Assembly: GCA_963715045.1 (NCBI GenBank) | Contig: CAVQRC010000017.1 | Location: forward strand, 1 to 64,000 | Reading direction: 5' to 3' | Source of the DNA: CAVQRC01 sp963715045 | GTDB lineage: Bacteria; Planctomycetota; Planctomycetia; Pirellulales; Lacipirellulaceae | DNA length: 64,000 nucleotides | In this document: piece after piece, positions 53,560 through 62,776 of the stretch | How the letters are laid out: the number at the start of each line of letters is the position of its first letter | Numbering within the stretch: position 1 is the stretch's first letter | Notes under the pieces: generated by a model | Seen by the model: only the letters and a program-made list of their open reading frames with translations | The model's database searches: none | What the model was told of the DNA's origin: nothing | Translations under genes and position numbers: made by a program

Positions 53560-55565
53560 GGCAGTGGCTGATGGAATGAATCTGAGTTCAGTCTCGTCGC
53601 TGGCCAGGATGCTTCTTTTCGTGTATTTCGTGTATTTCGTGGTTCCCAGAGTGGCCGCAGTCCTGCCACGAACCAGCACCGCAACCAATCCCGCGGCCAG
53701 CAGCATCGCGGTACCCGGCTCGGGGACGCTCGGCAATCGGTTCCCGCCGTCGCTGTTGCCGAACGCGGCTTGCCAGATCAGAAAATCATTGCCGTCGACA
53801 TCCCCATCGCCGTCGGCGTCGCCCGTGTTGTTCGTGGCCCCCGACGTCTGGCCGAAGAATTGCTGCCAGATCAGGAAGTCGTCGCCGTCCACGGTGCCGT
53901 CCTTGTTGAAGTCGCCGGAAATCGTGATTCCCAACGCCCGCGAATCGTAGATCACGGCCGAATGATCAAAACGGGTTCCGCCAGTCTGCGTCTGGTATAC
54001 GTTCAGGTCCTCGGGGTCGGGAACCGATTCGCCCGGCCCGACCAGCAGGATGTAGGTCAGGATCGCGTCGATGTCTCCTTGCTCTTCGTCGCCCATTCCA
54101 TCCACGGCGATTGGAATCCGATAACCACCATGGTCTCCGAGCGTTTCATCGAACGAGACGCCATCGGGGCCCAGCAACGACGAGCCCACAAACCCAACCC
54201 CCTCAGTGTCGGATTCGAAATAGAAGTCGAGGATGGCCGGGGCGCGCGTGAGCGGCTGATCGCGAGGGGGTTCGAGGGAGTGGTCGCCCTCGAATCCCGC
54301 AATCGGCGTTAGCAGATTGGTCGTTTCGGGGGCGAACCGGACGAATCCCGTGCCGCCGCGATCTTGAAGCCCCGGCCCGACACTGATTCCGACTCGAATC
54401 GCCGAGTCGGGTTCAAACGGGACGTTCTGGGCGACAAACCGCGGATTCGGGGGAACGGCGAATTCACTGAACTCGCCGTCGAAGTCGGGCGTCGGCTGGC
54501 CGGGGACATAGTCGAAAAAGCCGACGACGAATTCGAGGAAATCCACGTTGACGTATTGCTTGGGTTGCCGGTCGTAACCCATGTAGTCGAGCGCATGGAC
54601 ATCGATTGCCCGCGGATCCAGCTGCCCGCCCGCATCCAGTGACGGCCCGAGCAGACTTTCGGTATCGCCGCCGAAGTGACTCGCCTGGCAGCGGAGCGGA
54701 CCGAGCGTGGGGTGATTGACGGTGATCGGGCAATTCGGATCGCTGTTGTCGAAGATTCCGTGCGACAGCGGGATGTTGTTCTGCTGCGAGTCGTAATACT
54801 CGGCCCCGCCCGCCGTGACCCTCCGCGGCTCCGATCCCCCCAGGGAGTGGACGCTCGGGTCGGCGTCCGCGAATCGATACAGGTCCGGGACGCTGGGGTG
54901 CAGCGCAAGGGGGCGCCGCCTGCGGTCGGGTTGAGATCCTGGGCGTCGGTCATGCTGAAGAAACCCATGGCATGCGCGATCTCATGGGCAGCTACGGCCG
55001 CGAAGTCAGTCCGCCCGGCCGCAATCCCGTTGCCCCGGTTGTAATCGAATGTATTCGCCAGGGCATTCGAGAAGCGGATGCGTGCGTCACGTCCGACCGG
55101 CAGACTGGCGTCACCGTACAAGTAGTCGATGCCCGTGCCCAGCCCGAGCGCTTTGGCATTGGCGGTCGACATCGTGATCAGGCTGTCGGAGCGGATGCCG
55201 TTAGTGTCGCGGAGCGGGATCCCGTCGCTCGCCAAAGGCAGGGCCGCGACGACGGCCTTCTCCGTATCCTGCGTCGCGTCGACGAACATCGCCGGGCGGA
55301 CGTCGCTCCACGCATGCGTGACCCGCTGCGTCAGCGTCGAACCGAGCACGCCGGTCGGCAGGTTCTCGAAGGCCACGTCGATCTTGATGGTAATCGGATC
55401 GTTGAATCGACTTTCCCAGATCGCCGCCCCGGCTTCGAACGCGGCCAGTTGGGCCGACGACATCGGCGTGCTGCCCACATCGAACAGTTGAATCTCCAAT
55501 GCCGTCGCGCTGCCCGGCAGCCAACTCAGCAGAACTACAGCGGCGATCGTGCGTTGCCAAAACAT
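53530..55565 (-). CDS. Zinc metalloprotease with dockerin and PEP-CTERM anchor, one frameshift
   Basis: About 678 residues from the ATG at 55565. A signal peptide (TIAAVVLLSWLPGSATAL) is followed by a metalloprotease domain with AVAAHEIAHAMGFFSM (HExxHxxG zinc site, about residue 192). After TAGGAP the frame breaks; one more C in the run of five at 54909-54913 restores LALHPSVPDLYRFADADPSV. The rest holds dockerin calcium loops (DFNKDGTVDGDDFLIWQQFF, DADGDGDVDGNDFLIW) and a PEP-CTERM anchor (VPEPGTAMLLAAGLVAVL). Its 30-residue tail reads TTKYTKYTKRSI, the reverse of the TTTCGTGTA repeat. It resembles the NF038122-type metalloprotease family. It is probably exported and sorted by an exosortase. 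Its 3' end overlaps the kinase gene. Confidence 0.82.
53617..53644. repeat. TTTCGTGTA short repeat, copy 2 (inside a coding tail)
   Basis: The same block as at 24164-24193 (TTCGTGTATTTCGTGTATTT, then TCGTGGTT). Here it is read on the minus strand within the metalloprotease gene and extends that protein beyond its PEP-CTERM anchor. Confidence 0.85.
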
Positions 55566-55727
55566 CAGTGGTTCTCTTATGCCTGTCGTCGCCCCGTCCA
55601 CTGCCCGCTGCAAAAACCGCCCGCCGCGAAAACCGTCCCCCACCCTTCGGTGCTGGCTCCCGGGCGATGGCCTCTTGAATGTCCAATGCCACCAGCGGCG
55701 CGAATCGAAACACCCCATCCCACACTT

Positions 55728-57713
55728 TCAGCGACCTGGAATCACGGCAGCGAATTCCTCGAGAGTCACCTGCCCGTCGCCGTTCTTGTCGACGGCGGCG
55801 AAAATGTTTCTGTATTGCTCGGGAATCTCCTCGATGGAGAGCACGCCGTCCTCGGAGCGATCCAGGCGTTCAAAGATGCGGCGGACGCGATTGGGACCAC
55901 GCGGCCGCGATCTGGCTGGCGGTGCCGCCACGGAGCCGCGGGGAACCAGGTAGTCGAAGTAGCCGATCATCATCTCTTCCCACGTCTGCGGCCCCCAGGT
56001 CACGTCGACGGTGGGATCCGGGTTGTTCAGGTTGTCCTCCGAGTTGTCGAACTGGGCCACGCAGCGGATCCGTTCGCCGCCGGGAAGGGCGACCGGCTCG
56101 ACGAGTCGATACGCGGTCTGCCAGTTGAAGTCGTAGCGGGGGACGTCGAGCAAGGTGATCGGCTCGCCGTCGGCGGATTGCATTTCGTACGAGAATGCCT
56201 TCCCCCGCAGATGCATGTGCGGGGTCATGGAGATCAGCTGAGCGTTTTCGGGGAGGGGCTCGCTGCGGGCCACCACGCGGTGGCTGGATGCCCCGGCCGG
56301 CACGCGAAACCGCGGATTCACCGCACTGGCGGTCACCACTTCGTACTCGACGTCCAGCGGGTCCGCGAACACGATTCCCACCCGACTCTGGTCGAGTTGT
56401 TCGCTGCCGATCGGCGTGTAGTGGACCTGAAAGTAGAGTTGCGAACCGGCGGCGATTCGCTTGGCGGCGCCGTCCGGATACGGCCGCACGCGTTGGCCGG
56501 GGACGTAGATCCCGTCGTACCCGCGGGCCCCGCTGGCGAACCGCTCGCGAACATCGAATGACGTTCCCGAGAACATCAGCACGTGGTGCACGACGGCCCG
56601 ATTGCCCGGTTGGATCTCGACGACCTTCACCCACTTGTCTTCTGCGAATCCCGGATCGACGTGGAAATACTGATACTCGACGGAGCCCTCGGCCGGCACC
56701 CGGTAGGGCTGCTGGGTAAGCGGGGCGACGAAGTCCGGCTCGCTGGGAAGCTGCCACCCGGTTGTCCATTCGCGGGCGGGCGGCAGTTCGGCTCGATCGC
56801 CCTCGGGCGCACCGGCAGCGACCCAGGCGAAGATGGCCTGCTTGTCTTCCTCGCTCAGCCGCCGATCGTTGTGGAATCGGCCGGGTGCGTCGGCCGCGTG
56901 CCACGGCGGCATCCGTTCTTCGCGAACGACTTCTTCGATCATCGGGGCCCAGCCGACGACCTCTTCGTAGGCCGTCAGACTGAACGGAGCGATCTCGCCG
57001 TCGCGATGGCATTCGACGCACCGATCCTGGAGGATCCGCGCGATCTGGTTCGTGTACGTCACGCTGGCGTCCGGATCGGGTGGCGTGATGCGTCCGATGA
57101 TACAGCCGACGGCCTCGGTGAATGGCTGTGCGATCGATTTCTGTTCCAGTAACTCGACGATGGCGGTACGCAGTTCGTGACGCTGTGGCTGCTCCCGGAC
57201 ATAGCCAACGCCGTATTGATCGTCGATGCGGCCCTGGTAGCGAACGACCCGTCGATCGTCGAGGAGAAAGACTTCGGGGGTCCGCGTGGCTCCGAGATTC
57301 TCGATGACTCGTTGGCCAAGGTCTTTGAGAATCGGAAAGTCGATTCCGTGTCGCCGGGCGTAGGCGGCGATTTCGGTGATCGAGTCCTGGCGGTTGGCGT
57401 TGATGCCGACGAAGCCGACGCCGCGATCTTTGAATTCGGCAGCCAGGGCAGCCAGCCGGGGGCCGTAGAGTTTGGCCAGCGGGCACTCGTTGCCGAGCAC
57501 CGCGACGACCAGCACGGGATACTGCGAGAAGTCGCTGAGCTGGTACTCTGTTCCGCGGTAGTCGGGTAGCTGAAACGCGGATACCTGCCGCCCGACCGAC
57601 GTGGCGAGTGGGCCGGTTGCCGCATCGTCCGCTTGAGCCGCGTAAAGCGGCAGCAGCAGGGCCAGCGGGGTAAGCCAGCGGGCAGAGACAAGGTAGCAAG
57701 AGAGTCGGATCAT
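55728..57713 (-). CDS. Redoxin - cytochrome-c-like - copper monooxygenase-like - EF-hand fusion protein
   Basis: A 661-residue exported protein (signal LTPLALLLPLYAAQADDA). Residues 40-185 are an AhpC/TSA-type redoxin (LPDYRGTEYQLSDFSQYPVL, NECPLAKLYGPR; here Cys of a VLGNECP motif). Around residue 232 CVECHRDGEIAPFSLTAYEE is a haem-binding planctomycete cytochrome motif. From about 330 to 590 the sequence resembles the copper type II ascorbate-dependent monooxygenase fold (NRAVVHHVLMFSG, SMTPHMHLRGKAFSYEM, with His pairs as copper ligands). The C-terminus has an EF-hand (DKNGDGQVTLEEF). The four modules suggest periplasmic redox chemistry; no such protein has a proven reaction to my knowledge. 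The 87-bp tandem array lies upstream. Confidence 0.85.
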   Translation of the reverse strand: MIRLSCYLVSARWLTPLALLLPLYAAQADDAATGPLATSVGRQVSAFQLPDYRGTEYQLSDFSQYPVLVVAVLGNECPLAKLYGPRLAALAAEFKDRGVGFVGINANRQDSITEIAAYARRHGIDFPILKDLGQRVIENLGATRTPEVFLLDDRRVVRYQGRIDDQYGVGYVREQPQRHELRTAIVELLEQKSIAQPFTEAVGCIIGRITPPDPDASVTYTNQIARILQDRCVECHRDGEIAPFSLTAYEEVVGWAPMIEEVVREERMPPWHAADAPGRFHNDRRLSEEDKQAIFAWVAAGAPEGDRAELPPAREWTTGWQLPSEPDFVAPLTQQPYRVPAEGSVEYQYFHVDPGFAEDKWVKVVEIQPGNRAVVHHVLMFSGTSFDVRERFASGARGYDGIYVPGQRVRPYPDGAAKRIAAGSQLYFQVHYTPIGSEQLDQSRVGIVFADPLDVEYEVVTASAVNPRFRVPAGASSHRVVARSEPLPENAQLISMTPHMHLRGKAFSYEMQSADGEPITLLDVPRYDFNWQTAYRLVEPVALPGGERIRCVAQFDNSEDNLNNPDPTVDVTWGPQTWEEMMIGYFDYLVPRGSVAAPPARSRPRGPNRVRRIFERLDRSEDGVLSIEEIPEQYRNIFAAVDKNGDGQVTLEEFAAVIPGR

Positions 57714-58331
57714 CGCAGGATGGGGGGCCGGGAGGGTGGTGGAGTACGGCCGACATTATACGTGTTCGCCCCGTTGTAGTCGGGGCACTCCGTGACCCGG
57801 TCTGCGGATAGCCGAGGCGACCTGGACTGCCGTGATCCCGCCACGGAGTGTCGGGCCTACACGTAGTCGGGGCACTCCGTGACCCGGTCTGCGGATAGCC
57901 GAGGCGACCTGGACTGCCGTGATCCGGCCACGGAGTGTCGGGCCTACACGTAGTCGGGGCACTCCGTGACCCGGTCTGCGGATAGCCGAGGCGACCTGGA
58001 CTGCCGTGATCCGGCCACGGAGTGTCGGGCCTACACGTAGTCGGGGCACTCCGTGACCCGGTCTGCGGATAGCCGAGGCGACCTGGACTGCCGTGATCCC
58101 GCCACGGAGTGTCGGGCCTACACGTAGTCGGGGCACTCCGTGACCCGGCCAACAGCCAGCCGCAGTGACCTGAGCTGCCGTTGTCCTGTCACGGAGTGCC
58201 AGGTCTACAGTACTCATCGTTTCGAAATCGCGGCCCCGTGGCATTGGATTGCCAGAGGGTTGCCAAGCGCCAGGCCGCACCGCGCCGCCCGGCACGACCG
58301 CGTCAAGAATCTCACACGAGGAAACCAGAAC
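57714..58331. other. 618-bp gap filled mostly by tandem repeat
   Basis: Between the fusion protein (start 57713) and the lipoprotein (start 58332). Its main content is the 87-bp array at 57776-58210. The long open frames that cross it on both strands are repeat artefacts. The lipoprotein promoter must lie in 58211-58320. Confidence 0.75.
57776..58210. repeat. 87-bp palindromic tandem repeat, five units
   Basis: Units start at 57776, 57863, 57950, 58037 and 58124. The first four are nearly identical; the fifth is diverged. Each begins GTAGTCGGGGCACTCCGTG and ends CACGGAGTGTCGGGCCTACA, so its ends pair over at least nine bases (CACTCCGTG/CACGGAGTG) as a hairpin; in the fifth unit 13 bases pair (GGCACTCCGTGAC). 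No spacers: this is not a CRISPR array. Confidence 0.95.
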
Positions 58332-59558
58332 ATGAAACGCTACAGTACCCATCCCAGAACCTCTTCGAGAGTGTCCCACGGCCGGGAAAGTCAGCCGCTG
58401 AAGGCTGTTTTGGGATCCGCTCCAAGTGCCCCCATCCTGCTGGTCTTACTGGTCGTCGTTGCCACCGGCTGTGGATTCCGCTGAAACAGCCGCCAGAGCC
58501 AAGGCCGAGCAAGCCCAGGCCGAAAAAGCCGCAGCCGCTGCAGCCGGCTCGTCCGGGGCCGCATGTGCCACCCCCCAGGCGGCGTACGCGGCTTTCAAGA
58601 AAGCCGCCCTCGCCCAGGACTGGGGCACCGCGGCCGGGCTGCTGAGTGACGAATCGCAGGACATGCTGGCGGCCTCGATGATGCTCGGTGCGTCGTTCAT
58701 GACCATGGGCACCCCTGAGAAAGAGAAAAGTCTCGAAAAATTGCTGGCCCGCCACGGAATGAACCTCGATGACGAGCCGCAAGGACCGGCCAACGGCCCT
58801 GGCGACCTCGTCGCCGAGGTCAAGGACAAGCAGGCGTTCATTCGCGACATCTCCGCCTGGATCGCGAAGCACGGCGACGATGAGGGAATGCCGCTCGCGT
58901 CGCTCGGTGAGCTGAGCAATCTCGAGACCGACGGCGATCATGCGACCGCGACCGCCGACACCGAGAACGGACCGCAACCGATCGAATTCGTCAACAACGG
59001 CGGTAGCTGGCGTCTGCACCTGCCCATGGACGGGCCGGAACAAGGCCCTGGAGCCAACGAAGATTTCTCCAGTTACGAGGACGCGGACGCGGAAGCAGCC
59101 GCGATGGCGGATGACGACGCGGAGCACGGCCCGCGCGTCGGAACGCTTACCGTCGACGGCCGCGACTACGCCCTCCGACACGGGCTGGCATACAAGTCGA
59201 CGTTCTTCGACGACCCCTGCACCGTCGTGCTGCTGACCGCCCGGCCCCGTTCAGGGAAGGCAGCTCGAACAGCTCCACGGAGATGCTGCAGGCTGAAGGC
59301 AATGACGATGCGTTCTTTGTTCGCGGCCCTAACCTCAAGCTGACCTTCGACGAGCAGGGAGAATTGATGTTCGTCTTCGCCTGGGCCGACAACAAGTCGA
59401 TCAATACAAACACTGCCGCGGAAGTGGGCGTCGAAATCGAGCCGCAGAAAGTCCATGGCAAAGTCGCGATGAGCGAACCGGACGAGCTGGGCGAAATGAC
59501 CTACCAGTTTTCGGCCGAGTTCGACCTGCCGCTGACCGGACCGGAAGACCAGGGGTAA
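58332..59558 (+). CDS. Lipoprotein of unknown function with an inserted 27-residue repeat and two frameshifts
   Basis: The ATG at 58332 has a strong ribosome site (GAGGAAA) eleven bases upstream. The frame reads MKRYS, then 27 residues from the 81-bp element, then a hydrophobic stretch (LLVLLVVVATGC), a lipoprotein signal. The frame then breaks at 58480; removing one G gives TGCDSAETAARAKAEQ and an Ala-rich coiled stretch (QAEKAAAAAAGSSGA). It continues to RP near 59245, where one missing base must be supplied to reach REGSSNSSTEMLQAEG and the end at 59558. No domain is recognised. The restored length is about 408 residues. Both breaks lie near short G or C runs, so errors are likely. The first 81 bases after the start are the most unusual part. 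Confidence 0.68.
58347..58427 (+). repeat. 81-bp palindromic element, single copy inside the lipoprotein gene
   Basis: Begins 15 bases after the lipoprotein ATG, reads through without a stop, and ends before the hydrophobic signal. Ends are ACCCATCCCAGAAC and GTTTTGGGATCCGCTCCAAG; these pair as ATCCCAGAAC/GTTTTGGGAT, 9 of 10. The reading frame differs from that in the DUF1501 gene. Confidence 0.9.
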
Positions 59559-59732
59559 TGGCAACCCCGTTGGCCGCTCGCGACGGACATCGTTCGTCGC
59601 GGGCGGCAGGGACGGCCCTGTTTGGGCGCTGCCGATTGCCGCGACCGAGGGTAGCAGTCCCCCGCGGCGACTGCGACAATCACGGCTCGCAGTGCCGCTC
59701 GTGATTCGCCACCCCCGGGTGATCCGCCCGAC

Positions 59733-60485
59733 ATGTCCGCCGCCGTCAGCGCTTCTCACCTGCAGCTCGACCTTGCCGGCGAGCCGATCCTGCGGGATGT
59801 CGATTTCAAACTTCCCCGCGGTTCGTTCGTGTCGATTCTTGGTCCGTCCGGTTGTGGCAAGACGTCGCTGCTGCGGATCATCGCCGGCCTGCAACCGATC
59901 ACGGGCGGGCAGCTCGAAGTCACGGGCGGCCACGACAGCGACGGGCCACCGGTGGGTTACGTCTTCCAGGATCCGACGCTGCTGCCCTGGCGTACGGTAC
60001 GCGAGAACGTGGGACTGCCGCTGGAGTTGAGCGGTCGCCCTGCCAGCGAACGCGACGCGACGGTTTCTCAGGCCCTGCGGACGGTCGGCCTGAATCGCGA
60101 GGACCATCACAAGTTTCCTCGCATGCTCTCGGGCGGAATGCGGATGCGGGTCTCCCTCGCCCGGGCCCTCGTCGATCGCCCCGACGTGATGCTTTTCGAC
60201 GAGCCGTTCGCCGCCCTCGACGACCTGCTTCGCCAACGCCTGGGTGAAGACCTGCTAGAGATGTGGCAGCAGGAACGCTTCACGGCCGTGTTCGTCACCC
60301 ACAACGTCGGCGAGGCCGTCTTTCTCAGCCAGCAGGTGCTCGTCATGGACGCTCGCCCCGCGACGATCGTCGCCCGCCACGAAATCCCCTTCGCCTATCC
60401 CCGCCCGACCGCCCTCCGCGGCTCCGCCGAGTTTGCGGAACTCACCGCTCGGCTCAGTCGCACGCTGCGAGGGGAGGTCGCATGA
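59733..60485 (+). CDS. ABC transporter ATP-binding protein (ThiZ/SsuB/TauB type)
   Basis: A 250-residue protein with all ABC motifs: GPSGCGKTSLLRIIAG (Walker A), YVFQDPTLLPWRTV (Q-loop), MLSGGMRMRVSLARALVDRP (signature), VMLFDEPFAALDDLLRQRL (Walker B/D-loop), FVTHNVGEAVFL (H-loop). The long family branch uses the PWRTVRENV segment typical of nitrate/sulfonate/taurine and thiamine-precursor importers. The permease gene begins 4 bases before its stop (ATGA). The substrate-binding protein is encoded convergently at 61795-62775. No TPP riboswitch was seen upstream, so the substrate could be a pyrimidine precursor, sulfonate or similar. Confidence 0.92.
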   Translation: MSAAVSASHLQLDLAGEPILRDVDFKLPRGSFVSILGPSGCGKTSLLRIIAGLQPITGGQLEVTGGHDSDGPPVGYVFQDPTLLPWRTVRENVGLPLELSGRPASERDATVSQALRTVGLNREDHHKFPRMLSGGMRMRVSLARALVDRPDVMLFDEPFAALDDLLRQRLGEDLLEMWQQERFTAVFVTHNVGEAVFLSQQVLVMDARPATIVARHEIPFAYPRPTALRGSAEFAELTARLSRTLRGEVA

Positions 60486-61258
60486 CCGAGCGTCGCGAAT
60501 TCGTCGCGGGGGTGATCGCCCCGCTGCTCGTGTTCGTGGTCTTCGTCGTGGCCTGGACCGCGGTTGTCGAATTGACAGGCACGAAGAAGTACGTGCTGCC
60601 GACACCGGGCGAGATCCTGTCGGCCGCGGTCCGGATTCGCGGCGAATTGCTGGCGGCGACCTGGCTCACGGCTCGGGCCGCCGTGACCGGGTTCGGATTA
60701 AGCATCGTTTGCGGGACTCTGATTGCGATTGTCTTCTCGCAATCGAGATGGACTCGGCTGGGATGCTTTCCGTATGCGGTGTTGCTGCAGACGGTCCCCA
60801 TCGTGGCGGTTGCGCCGCTGATCATCGCCTGGCGCGGGCCCGGCTTTCAGAGCATCGTGTTCGTGTCGTTCGTGGTGAGCCTGTTCCCGATCGTGGCGAA
60901 CGCCACGGCGGGTCTGACCAGCGTTGACCGCGGCATCCGAGACTGGTTTCGGTTGCACCACGCCAGTCGCTGGCAGGTGGTGACGAAGTTGCAGTTGCCC
61001 CACGCGATCCCGCAGCTGGTGACCGGCGCCCGCACTTCGGCCGGGCTGGCCGTGATTGGAGCGATTGTCGGTGAATTCTTCGCAGGCAATTCGACGCTGC
61101 AGCATGGTCTGGGTTTCATGGTCCCCCAACGAATCCACTGGATGAAAACCGATGAGGCGTTTGCGGCAGTCGTGGCCGCGGTGCTGCTCGGGATGGGGAT
61201 GTTTGCGGTGGTGGGACTGTTGCGTAACACGCTCCTCGCGCGGTGGTGCTGGGACTGA
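60482..61258 (+). CDS. ABC transporter permease (ThiX/SsuC/TauC type)
   Basis: A 258-residue inner-membrane protein from the ATG at 60482, inside the end of the ATP-binding gene. About six helices are visible (VIAPLLVFVVFVVAWTAVV, AVLLQTVPIVAVAPLIIAWR, and others). The permease signature loop contacting the ATPase is near TAGLTSVDRGIRDWF...LPHAIPQLVTGARTSAGLA. KYVLPTPGEILSAAV near the N-terminus is typical of this family (xxLPxPxxV). With the upstream ATPase and the convergent binding protein it makes a complete importer. The gene stops at 61258, just before a repeat-rich gap. Confidence 0.92.
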   Translation: MTERREFVAGVIAPLLVFVVFVVAWTAVVELTGTKKYVLPTPGEILSAAVRIRGELLAATWLTARAAVTGFGLSIVCGTLIAIVFSQSRWTRLGCFPYAVLLQTVPIVAVAPLIIAWRGPGFQSIVFVSFVVSLFPIVANATAGLTSVDRGIRDWFRLHHASRWQVVTKLQLPHAIPQLVTGARTSAGLAVIGAIVGEFFAGNSTLQHGLGFMVPQRIHWMKTDEAFAAVVAAVLLGMGMFAVVGLLRNTLLARWCWD

Positions 61259-61794
61259 AGCCCGGCGCGAAGCCCGGCTTTTTCCGCAGCGTGCCCGCTT
61301 GTGAAGTGGTTGGCCAAAAGCCGGGCTTCTTCGACCCGCCACGGCCGACTGGTGTACCAATCGCCCGGACACCCGCTACGGCTGCCTGAAAACGCTCGCA
61401 CCGCCGCGGCTTTCAGGCGTGCAAGAAAATCCCGGCATTCGGGTGCCAAAGCACGACACCGTAATCATCGCTGCCACCGGCGGTCTTCATCCCCACCCGG
61501 GCCGCCGGCCCCAAATGCCGGGCTTTGCCGAAGCCCGGCTTTTTCCGCGGCGTGCCCGCTTGTGAAGTGATTGGCGAAAAGCCGGGATTCTTCGACCCGC
61601 CGGCAACCGCTCGATGTTGGCAGTGGTCGAGGTCGTGACTCCCGCTGACGCACTCTGCAGACGCTGGAAACACCACGCTGGTACCCGCTGCAGAGAAGCC
61701 CGGCATTCAGATGCACCGCTTTTCAAACTCACAGGCCGCAAACCCAGCGGACTGGATTGCCACCCGGGCCGCCGGCCCCAAATGCCGGGCTTCG
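61259..61794. repeat. 536-bp gap with a modular repeat (AAGCCCGGC / GCCGGGCTT hairpins)
   Basis: Two copies of a unit of about 70 bases (GAAGCCCGGCTTTTTCCGC..., then CGTGCCCGCTTGTGAAGTG) start near 61269 and 61533, and a second short module (CCCGGGCCGCCGGCCCCAAA) lies at about 61496 and 61767. The units carry the dyads AAGCCCGGC/GCCGGGCTT, so the transcript could fold. It lies between convergent genes and may serve as terminator; no gene is seen. Confidence 0.75.
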
Positions 61795-62775
61795 CTACTT
61801 CAGAAATTCCGTCGTGAAGCAGTCTTCCGGTCTTACGCTTCCTGACTGGACAAGCTTGAGTTCCGCGAGTTGTTCGATCAGCGTTTGCCATCGCTGGCTG
61901 GTCATCGTGCCGAGGGGGACCTTGTCGTCGCCCTCAACACGGCACAACCGGGCGATCTGCGTCGCGCCGTAGTCGAGTACGTCGACGGCCATGTCGGGAT
62001 TGATCCGGGCAATGTGAGCGTTCGTCCTGGCAGGGTCGTCCAGGTACTGCTGCCATCCCCGCAGGCTTGCCCGCACCATCTTCGCCACGACGTCGCGGCG
62101 GTCGTCGATCGTGGCCTGGCGAGTGATCAGCAGGCTCGCATACGGATTGAACCCGATTTCCGAAACCATCAGGGCAATGGGGTCGGCGCCTGCCTGGCGG
62201 GCGAGAAACGGCTCACTGAAGACATACGCCTGCTGGGCGTAATTCTCGTTGGCCAGAAACGGCCCGATGCTGCCCGGGTAGGCGACCGTTTCAACGCCTT
62301 CCAAAGGTACCTTCAGCGCGAGGTACTTGTAGAACACAGGTCCCGCCCCGACGGCGAGGGTTACGTTGGCCAGTTCGCTGAGCGATTCGATACCCCGCCC
62401 GCGATGGACCATGATGCATCGCGGACTGTCCTGCATGGTCGCCATCACGGCAACCAGATCGGCCTCAGCGGCCCGCCCCAACACGACCCGATCCGCGTTG
62501 ATCACGGCAAAGTCGACCCGGCCCGCATCCAACGCCTGCACGACGGGATTGTTCGGCCCTCCCGGGATGATCTCGACCTCGAGACCCTCGTCGGCATAGA
62601 AGCCATGCACGAGCGCCGCATAGAACCCGCCGTGTTCGGCCTCGGGAAACCAGTTGAGTTGCAGCTTCACACGCGTCGAGCCCGCGACTGAATCCGTGAC
62701 CGCCGTGTCGTCGCCGCGATCTCCGCAGCCGACCGTCAAGCAGAGAAACACGACGCTGAGAATGGTGACACGCAC
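61795..62775 (-). CDS. ABC transporter substrate-binding lipoprotein (NMT1/THI5-SsuA type)
   Basis: A 326-residue protein from GTG at 62775 (VRVTILSVVFLCLTVGCGDR), which gives a proper lipoprotein signal with Cys in VGCG. An ATG at 62862 is open in frame, but its first 29 residues lie in a tandem repeat. The fold is the NMT1/THI5 binding protein: VKLQLNWFPEAEHGGFYAAL, GGPNNPVVQALDAGRVDFAV, TLAVGAGPVFYKYLALKVPL, and MRASLRGWQQYLDD-type helices. It should capture the importer's ligand in the periplasm. It is convergent with the permease gene, an unusual layout. The thiamine-precursor family is the nearest match, but the substrate is not proven. Confidence 0.88.
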   Translation of the reverse strand: MRVTILSVVFLCLTVGCGDRGDDTAVTDSVAGSTRVKLQLNWFPEAEHGGFYAALVHGFYADEGLEVEIIPGGPNNPVVQALDAGRVDFAVINADRVVLGRAAEADLVAVMATMQDSPRCIMVHRGRGIESLSELANVTLAVGAGPVFYKYLALKVPLEGVETVAYPGSIGPFLANENYAQQAYVFSEPFLARQAGADPIALMVSEIGFNPYASLLITRQATIDDRRDVVAKMVRASLRGWQQYLDDPARTNAHIARINPDMAVDVLDYGATQIARLCRVEGDDKVPLGTMTSQRWQTLIEQLAELKLVQSGSVRPEDCFTTEFLK

Positions 62776-62776
62776 G

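Noticed and set aside
55870..58152. A 760-codon open frame on the minus strand over the redox fusion gene and the 87-bp array
   Set aside because: Arg/Pro/Ser-rich, out of frame with the real gene, and prolonged only because 87 is a multiple of three.
57776..58210. Possible CRISPR array
   Set aside because: Units are contiguous with no variable spacers, and there are no cas genes.
59559..59732. TPP riboswitch upstream of the ThiZ-like transporter gene
   Set aside because: None of the conserved TPP segments (CUGAGA, ACC...GAACCUGAU-type) were found on the plus strand.
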